Assembly (NCBI GenBank): GCA_964577175.1
Contig: CAZNYC010000001.1
Location: 41,494 to 105,493, forward strand
Length of the DNA: 64,000 nt
From: BS750m-G62 sp964577175
GTDB lineage: Bacteria; Planctomycetota; Phycisphaerae; FEN-1346
Direction: 5' to 3'
Shown one piece after another: positions 59,131 to 64,000 of this stretch (positions are counted from its first letter, which is position 1; every line of letters begins with the position of its first letter). A program made the position numbers and the translations under genes. The notes beneath the pieces are model-generated. The model saw only the letters and a program-made list of their open reading frames with translations. It was not told where the DNA came from and made no database searches.

Positions 59131-60327
59131 ATGGCCGAACGCGCATGGCGGAAAATGGGATTCTCCGAAGCCCTCGCCCACGAGCCCCTCCGCCGCCGCG
59201 CCCGGCGGGCCCTGGAATCCGGTCCCCTGTGCGACGCGTGCATCGGCCGCCTCTTCGCCCAGGTCGATACGGGCCTGGCGAACTCAGGCCGCGGCCGGAT
59301 GGTCCGCGAGGCCCTCGGCGCCCCGCCGGCCGACGGGCCCTGCGCCGTCTGCCGCAACCTCTTTGACGGCCTGGACCGCTGGACGGTTCGGGCCGAAGCG
59401 GCCCTGCGCGAGGTGGAGTCCGACACCTTCGCCGTCGGTTCCCACACCGACCCCCGCATCGTCGACGCCGAACGGGCCCTGTGGGACGCCGTCGGCGCAG
59501 CCACCGCCGAGCCGTACAAACAGGAGTTCAACCGCCTGCTGGGCACCCGGCTGTGGGAGGCCACGGGGCGGGAGGTGGACCTCGTCCGCCCGGAGGTGCT
59601 GGTCCTGGCCCATCACCGGACCGGCCGCATCACGCTGCGCATCGGGCCGCTGTACGTGGCCGGGGCGTACCGGAAACTCGTCCGCGGCCTGCCGCAGTGC
59701 CGGTGGCGCGCGTGGCCGACGAGCATCCAGGAGATCGTCGGCGATCCCGCCCTGCGCGCGGCCGGGGGCGAGGACCACCGCCTGCACGGCTGTGGGCGGG
59801 AGGACACGGACGTCCGCTGCCTCGGCCGCCGGCCGTTCATCCTGGAGGTCCGCGAGCCGCGCCGGCGGCGCCTGGACTGGGACGCCCTGACCCGCGAGAT
59901 CAACGCCTTCGGCCGGGTGGAGGTGGACGGCCTCACGCCCTGCTCGCGGGAGGACGTGGCCCGCCTCAAGGCCCTCCGGCCGGACAAAACGTACCGGGCC
60001 GTGGCGGAAACGGGCCGCGACGTGACGGAGGCGGACCTGGCGCGGCTGGCGGACCTGGCGGGCGTCATCCGTCAGCGGACGCCCACGCGGGTGCTCCGGC
60101 GCCGCTCCGACCGGACCCGCCGGCGGGCCGTCCGGTCCATCGAGTGGCGGCGCCTCGGGCCCCGGCGGCTCGAACTCACCGTCCGCGCCCAGGCCGGCAC
60201 CTACATCAAGGAACTCGTCAGCGGCGACGGCGGACGGACCGAACCGTGCGTGGCCGGCGTGCTCGGCACCGCGGCCGAGTGCGCGGAACTCGACGTGCTC
60301 GACGTACACGTCGAGAATGAAGAATGA
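59131..60327 (+). CDS. pus10: tRNA pseudouridine synthase Pus10 (archaeal/eukaryotic type)
   Basis: 398 aa, full family length. N-terminal zinc site Cys34, Cys37, Cys71, Cys74 (LCDACIG and PCAVCRN), a THUMP-like region, then the catalytic domain with Asp225 in CGREDTDVRCLGRRPF, a KALRPDKTYRAVAETGRDVT stretch, QRTPTRVLRRRSDRTRRR and the C-terminal signature AGTYIKELVSGDGGRTEP. Pus10 makes pseudouridine at tRNA positions 54/55 in archaea and acts in eukaryotes; bacteria normally use TruB for position 55. The ATG at 59131 follows AAGG at 10 bases. G+C content and neighbours look native, so transfer was not recent. Confidence 0.92.
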   Translation: MAERAWRKMGFSEALAHEPLRRRARRALESGPLCDACIGRLFAQVDTGLANSGRGRMVREALGAPPADGPCAVCRNLFDGLDRWTVRAEAALREVESDTFAVGSHTDPRIVDAERALWDAVGAATAEPYKQEFNRLLGTRLWEATGREVDLVRPEVLVLAHHRTGRITLRIGPLYVAGAYRKLVRGLPQCRWRAWPTSIQEIVGDPALRAAGGEDHRLHGCGREDTDVRCLGRRPFILEVREPRRRRLDWDALTREINAFGRVEVDGLTPCSREDVARLKALRPDKTYRAVAETGRDVTEADLARLADLAGVIRQRTPTRVLRRRSDRTRRRAVRSIEWRRLGPRRLELTVRAQAGTYIKELVSGDGGRTEPCVAGVLGTAAECAELDVLDVHVENEE

Positions 60328-60347
60328 TAAATGTAATGTCGCAGGAT

Positions 60348-60476
60348 GTCATTCTGAGGTCCCGCTCGCGGGGCCGAAGAATCTCGCCGTGCCAACGCGA
60401 AACGGCAAAGACCAAGGCGAGATTCTTCGTCGCGGCCCGCCTTCGGCGGGTAAACTGCGCCGCTCCTCAGAATGAC
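60348..60476. repeat. GTCATTCTGAGG-ended inverted-repeat element (129 bp)
   Basis: Perfect 12-bp ends GTCATTCTGAGG (60348-60359) and CCTCAGAATGAC (60465-60476) and perfect internal inverted pair CGAAGAATCTCGCC / GGCGAGATTCTTCG. No ORF inside. Located between convergent pus10 and PHP phosphatase genes. Confidence 0.82.
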
Positions 60477-60511
60477 AACGGGCGAGCCGGGTCACATTTG
60501 ATTTCCCACCC

Positions 60512-61333
60512 TCAATAGCATTGATCATTTGGCATTGGAACCGCGTACGGCCGCCCGTTCTCGAACCCCGTCGCCTCGCTGAAGCCGGCCTCGCGCAGGG
60601 CGGCCTCGGCCTGCGTGAAGCCGTGGGCCACGTCCGACGGGCGGTGGGCGTCGGAGCCCACGACGACCCGCCGGCCGCCGAGCGCGGCGTACCGCGCCAG
60701 GATCGCCCCGTCGGCCGCGAGGCCCAGGCCGCGGTCCAGGATGTGGTGCGTGTTGACCTCGATGGCCACGCCGCCCGCGATGCACCGGGCGAGGACCCGG
60801 TCGACGCCGTCCCAGTACACCTCGTCCCGAAGGGCCGCCACGCGGTCCGGCATCTGCTTGTACACGTAATCGAAGTGGCCGACGACGTGGCACCAGCCGG
60901 AGGCGGCGAGGGCCTCGACCTCCGCCAGGTACGCGGCGAGCAGGTCGCGGAACCCCGCGTCGGACGGCGGGTCGTCGTCCAGGTTCCAGATCTGGCGCCC
61001 CGCGGCCGTGTGGACGGAGCCTATAAGGTAATCGAACTCCATGGATGCGAGGACCTCGCCCGGCTCCTCGCCGAACCCGGTCCGGAAATCGAACTCCACG
61101 CCCTTGCGGACCGTGAGCCGCCCGGCGTAGGCCTCGCGCGCCTCGGCAATCGCCTCGGTGTAGGCCGCGTCGTCCAGGAAACCGTAATGCGGGTCGCTGC
61201 GGTCGAAGTCGAGATGCTCGGCGAAGCCGATTTCCGCCAGGCCGGCCGCCAAGGCCGCCTCGCACATCTCGCGGACCGAGGCGTGCCCGTCCGCGCTGTG
61301 GGTCGAGTGCATGTGATAGTCGGTGCGGATCAT
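60512..61333 (-). CDS. PHP-domain histidinol-phosphatase-like hydrolase
   Basis: 273 aa. Metal motifs in PHP order: DYHMHSTHSADG (HxH), FAEHLDF, GVEFDF, GSVHTA, GHFDYVYKQ, NTHHILDRG and GSDAHRPSD. Family includes HisK/HisJ histidinol phosphatases; histidine biosynthesis neighbours are absent, so a different phosphatase or nuclease role is possible. ATG at 61333 starts directly at the motif region; the longer frame to 61384 is not family-like. Convergent with pus10. Confidence 0.87.
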   Translation of the reverse strand: MIRTDYHMHSTHSADGHASVREMCEAALAAGLAEIGFAEHLDFDRSDPHYGFLDDAAYTEAIAEAREAYAGRLTVRKGVEFDFRTGFGEEPGEVLASMEFDYLIGSVHTAAGRQIWNLDDDPPSDAGFRDLLAAYLAEVEALAASGWCHVVGHFDYVYKQMPDRVAALRDEVYWDGVDRVLARCIAGGVAIEVNTHHILDRGLGLAADGAILARYAALGGRRVVVGSDAHRPSDVAHGFTQAEAALREAGFSEATGFENGRPYAVPMPNDQCY

Positions 61334-61430
61334 ACGTGCTCCGTTTCGTGAAGCAGGCTCCAGGGATCTTTTTCGCCGCCCCATCGTATCGCCTGTTCAA
61401 CGAAGCGCCTGCGAAAAAGAACGCGGGCTG

Positions 61431-61498
61431 GCGCGGCGGGCCTCCGCACCCGCCGCGCATCCCGTCCAACGGCCGGTGGGTACGGAGACCCACCGCGC
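61431..61498. repeat. Two-hairpin REP-like unit without terminal repeats
   Basis: GCGCGGCGGGCCTCCGC/ACCCGCCGCGC then GGTGGGTACGGAGACCCACC, separated by about 20 bases. Located in the gap between the divergent PHP and esterase genes. Confidence 0.65.
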
Positions 61499-61598
61499 TT
61501 GCGCCCGCGACGTTTTTCGTTCCCCAGGACGGTCCTGTCCTGTAGGCTGTATGGTGAGAATTGATTCGTCTCGCACCGCCCCCAACGGAGGACACGCC

Positions 61599-63668
61599 AT
61601 GAACCGCCCCGCCCGCCGCCTGCTGCTCGCCACGATGCTGCTCGCATTGGCCGGCGCCGCCCCGACCGCCGCCGCAGAGAAGAAGGGGGAGGCGACGCCG
61701 GACCCCCTCACGGTCCTCCCGGCCGACGAGCGCCCCGGCGAGATGCTCCGCGATTACCTGCTCGACGCCTGCGACGCCCGCCTCGACGCACGCCGCAAGG
61801 AGGTCGAGGCCCTCGAATCCGCCGACGCCGTCCGCGAGCGCATCGACCGCGTCCGCAAGGACTGGATGGACGCCGTCGGCCCCTTCCCCGACCGCACGCC
61901 GCTCGAGGCGAAGACCGTCGGCACCATCGACTGCGACGGCTACCGCATCGAGAAGGTCCTCTACGAGAGCCGGCCCGACCACCACGTCACCGCCAACCTG
62001 TACGTGCCGACCGACGGCGAGCGGCCGATGCCCGGCATCCTGGTCCCCTGCGGCCATTCGAAGAACGGGAAGGCGTCCGAGGCGTACCAGGGCATCAGCG
62101 TGCTGCTGGCCCGGCACGGGTTCGTGGTCCTCTGCTACGATCCCATCGGCCAGGGTGAGCGCTGTCAATTGCTCGACGCGAGCGGCAAGCCCAAGGTCTG
62201 GGGCACCACCGAGCACACGCTCACCGACATCGGGGCCCGCCTCGCGGGCGCCTCGGCCGCCACGTACCGCACGTGGGACGGCATCCGGTCCATCGACTAT
62301 CTCATCTCGCGGCCGGAGGTCGACGCCGAGCGCATCGGCTGCACGGGCAACTCCGGCGGCGGGACGATGACCTCGTACCTGATGGCGACCGACGACCGGA
62401 TCCTGGCGGCCGCCCCGTCGTGTTACATCACGTCGCTGCGGCGCCTGTTCCACACCATCGGGCCGCAGGACGGCGAGCAGAACATCACCGCCCAGGTCGC
62501 CCTCGGCATCGACCACGCCGACTACATCACGATGCGGGCACCGAAGCCGACGCTCGTCCTGGCGGCCACGCACGACTTCTTCGACATCGACGGCACGTGG
62601 GCCACGTTCCGCGAGGCCAAGCGGCTGTACGGTATCCTGGGGTTCGGCAAACGGGTGGACCTGTTCGAGTATCCCGATAAGCACGGGTTCAACAAGCCGC
62701 GGCGCGAGGCGGCCCTGCGGTGGATGCGCCGCTGGCTCCAGGGCATCGACGATGCCGCCAACGAACCGGCCCTCACCCTGCAGAAGGACGAGGCCCTCCA
62801 GGTGACCGAGTCCGGCCAGGTCGTCAAGGACCTCGGCGGCACGACGGTGTGGGACCTGAACCTGCGGCGCGCCAAGGCCCTGGCCGACGACCGCGAGGCG
62901 TTCTGGAAGCAGCATCCGAAGGAGGCGTGCCTGGCGGAGGTCCGCCGCCTCGCCGGCATCCGCGAGATCAAGAAGCGGCCGACCGCGAAGGCCGTCGGCA
63001 CGGTGAAACGCGAGGGCTATCGCATCGAGAAGATGCGGATCGAGCGCGACGGCGAGCCGCCGCTGCCCGCCCTCCTCTTCCTGCCGGCCGAGCGCAAAGG
63101 CAAATTGCCCGCGGCGCTGTACGTCGACGGCCGGGGCAAGGCCGCGGGCGCCGCCCCCGGCGGACCCATCGAGGCGCTCGTCAAGGACGGCCGGGCGGTG
63201 CTGGCCATCGACGCCCGCGGCTTCGGCGAGACCGCCCCCGCCAAACCCAAGCGGCACTGGAACAACGAGTATCCGATTGCGTACCTGGGCATCCACCTGG
63301 CCCGGCCGCTGGTGGGCCAGCGGACGGAGGACGTGCTGGCGGCCGTGGCGGTGCTGCTCGCGCGAAAGGAGATCGACCCGGGGCAGGTCCGGCTCGTCGG
63401 CATCGGCCGGGGCGGGCCGGTGGCGCTGCACGCGGCGGCGCTGGACGAGCGGTTCGCCGAGGTCCTCCTCGAGCGGAGCATCGCCTCCTGGATGGACGTG
63501 GTGGCCACGCCCCTGTGCAAACGGCAACTGGGCGGCATCGTGGCGGGGGCGCTCGCGCGGTACGACCTGCCGGACCTCGTCCGCGCCATCGCCCCGCGGC
63601 CGGTCACGGTCCGCGAGACGGTCGATGCCACGGGGGAGGTGAAGGAGACGGCCGAGAATCGGGAGTGA
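61599..63668 (+). CDS. Secreted tandem alpha/beta-hydrolase (acetyl-xylan-esterase-like)
   Basis: 689 aa with a Sec signal (residues 1-26). First alpha/beta-hydrolase domain (about 100-390): nucleophile Ser in GCTGNSGGGTM (GxSxG), acid Asp in ATHDFFDIDG and base His in PDKHGFNKP, so an intact triad resembling acetyl-xylan esterase/DUF1100-like enzymes. A second, related domain (about 440-685) repeats the pattern VGTVKREGYRIEK and AIDARGFGE but has GIGRGGP where the nucleophile elbow should be, so it looks inactive. ATG at 61599 has GGAGG 8 bases before it. Candidate deacetylase of plant or algal polysaccharides. Confidence 0.85.
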   Translation: MNRPARRLLLATMLLALAGAAPTAAAEKKGEATPDPLTVLPADERPGEMLRDYLLDACDARLDARRKEVEALESADAVRERIDRVRKDWMDAVGPFPDRTPLEAKTVGTIDCDGYRIEKVLYESRPDHHVTANLYVPTDGERPMPGILVPCGHSKNGKASEAYQGISVLLARHGFVVLCYDPIGQGERCQLLDASGKPKVWGTTEHTLTDIGARLAGASAATYRTWDGIRSIDYLISRPEVDAERIGCTGNSGGGTMTSYLMATDDRILAAAPSCYITSLRRLFHTIGPQDGEQNITAQVALGIDHADYITMRAPKPTLVLAATHDFFDIDGTWATFREAKRLYGILGFGKRVDLFEYPDKHGFNKPRREAALRWMRRWLQGIDDAANEPALTLQKDEALQVTESGQVVKDLGGTTVWDLNLRRAKALADDREAFWKQHPKEACLAEVRRLAGIREIKKRPTAKAVGTVKREGYRIEKMRIERDGEPPLPALLFLPAERKGKLPAALYVDGRGKAAGAAPGGPIEALVKDGRAVLAIDARGFGETAPAKPKRHWNNEYPIAYLGIHLARPLVGQRTEDVLAAVAVLLARKEIDPGQVRLVGIGRGGPVALHAAALDERFAEVLLERSIASWMDVVATPLCKRQLGGIVAGALARYDLPDLVRAIAPRPVTVRETVDATGEVKETAENRE

Positions 63669-63707
63669 CGACAAAGGCTGAAGGCTTTCTCGGCCGCCAC
63701 CTTGTGC

Positions 63708-63713
63708 TAGAAT
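63708..63713 (+). promoter_or_regulatory. Extended -10 promoter of the PIN-domain gene
   Basis: TGCTAGAAT gives an extended -10 (TG-N-TAGAAT) about 34 bases before the PIN start, with no good -35. Confidence 0.4.
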
Positions 63714-63746
63714 AAGGTCGTGCGACGGCAGCGACGGGAGTCAACC

Positions 63747-64000
63747 GTGCCTAAACGCGTCTATCTGGAGACCACCATCGTGAGTTATCTAGCGGCCCAG
63801 CCCAGCCGCGACCTGGTGGTTGCCGCAAATCAGGAACTGACCCGGGAATGGTGGGAGCGGCGGCGCGGTGACTTCGATATCTACGTGTCGCAGTTGGTCT
63901 TGGATGAGGCCGGCGGCGGTGACTCCGTTGCCGCCGAACGCCGCCTTAACACTACAACGCTAACTTGTGCGCGGCGGGTCTCCGCAGGCGCCGCGCAGCC
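63747..64000 (+). pseudogene. PIN-domain protein (VapC-like), interrupted by a TIR element
   Basis: From GTG at 63747 (GGGAG 8 bases upstream) the first 66 codons encode a PIN-domain opening: KRVYLETTIVSYLAA with the first acidic cluster, LTREWWERRRGDFDIYVSQL and DEAGGGD, the layout of stand-alone PIN ribonucleases. After codons for AAERRL the sequence passes at 63946 into TIR element copy E, so the original C-terminal half is displaced. The frame stays open to the window edge but the residues after 63946 are repeat-derived. No antitoxin gene is visible upstream. Confidence 0.68.
63946..64000. repeat. TIR element, copy E (cut by the window edge)
   Basis: Begins TTAACACTACAACGCTAACT, the element end found in copies A-D, followed by the arm GCGCGGCGGGTCTCCGC. 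It continues beyond the window. Confidence 0.75.

Noticed and set aside
63747..63945. Complete toxin-antitoxin pair at the right edge
   Set aside because: No antitoxin-like gene lies upstream and the PIN gene itself is interrupted.

Overview
The window is G+C-rich, densely coded bacterial DNA that looks like a member of the Planctomycetota, probably a Phycisphaerae-like lineage and quite possibly a metagenome-assembled genome. The pointers are a Tat-exported sulfatase, a Tat-exported Gfo/Idh oxidoreductase, a giant secreted beta-propeller/heme-motif/LamG protein, an atypical J-like domain protein of planctomycete type, many FHA and Ser/Thr-kinase parts, and an Nqr operon. The taxonomic call is inference; no rRNA or tRNA gene was seen.

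Layout. 0-4.2 kb: edge of a fatty-acid hydroxylase gene, a His/Glu/Pro-repeat lipoprotein, a transglutaminase-like lipoprotein and a fused two-domain glycosyltransferase. 4.3-10 kb (minus strand): exported glycan-degradation genes (sulfatase, GH127, BNR sialidase-like). 10.7-11.9 kb: two small membrane proteins (one with a C7 frameshift) and a remnant of a RAYT (REP-associated transposase). 12-17.5 kb (minus): complete nqrABCDEF operon whose NqrA carries RnfC-like 4Fe-4S motifs. 17.9-23.1 kb: 1235-aa secreted protein and mannose-1-phosphate guanylyltransferase. 23.5-33.8 kb: an acetate/acetyl-CoA module: OFA-family MFS carrier, Acs, isochorismatase-like hydrolase, Adk-like kinase, AcuC-type deacetylase, ADP-forming acyl-CoA synthetase, and an acetyl-CoA hydrolase/CoA-transferase fused to a GNAT domain. 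33.9-35.4 kb: a visibly less G+C-rich PIF1-like helicase. 35.5-50.3 kb (minus): a 13-gene Tad (Flp pilus) locus with two TadA ATPases, one carrying an FHA domain, and a large transmembrane Ser/Thr kinase. 50.5-58.8 kb: secreted unknown protein, DUF456 protein, Gfo/Idh oxidoreductase, short Hsp70, FHA membrane protein, J-like membrane protein. 59.1-64 kb: an archaeal/eukaryotic-type Pus10 tRNA pseudouridine synthase, PHP phosphatase, tandem alpha/beta hydrolase and a PIN-domain gene interrupted by a repeat.

How it fits together. Exported hydrolases would feed sugars and acetyl groups inward. The acetate module could interconvert acetate and acetyl-CoA by three chemistries and control Acs by lysine acetylation/deacetylation. 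Nqr would couple NADH oxidation to sodium export. The Tad locus may be gated by its own kinase acting through an FHA domain.

A striking non-coding layer runs through the window. A family of about 130-bp elements has terminal inverted repeats (CTAACACGACAACGCTAA-like) and two internal perfect hairpins (GCGCGGCGGGT / ACCCGCCGCGC). There are also isolated single hairpins, and two other families of inverted-repeat elements (GTCATTCTGAGG-ended and GGTGCCACGG-ended). One element interrupts a PIN gene, one supplies the stop codon of the Hsp70 gene, and one sits in frame inside a Tad pseudopilin gene.
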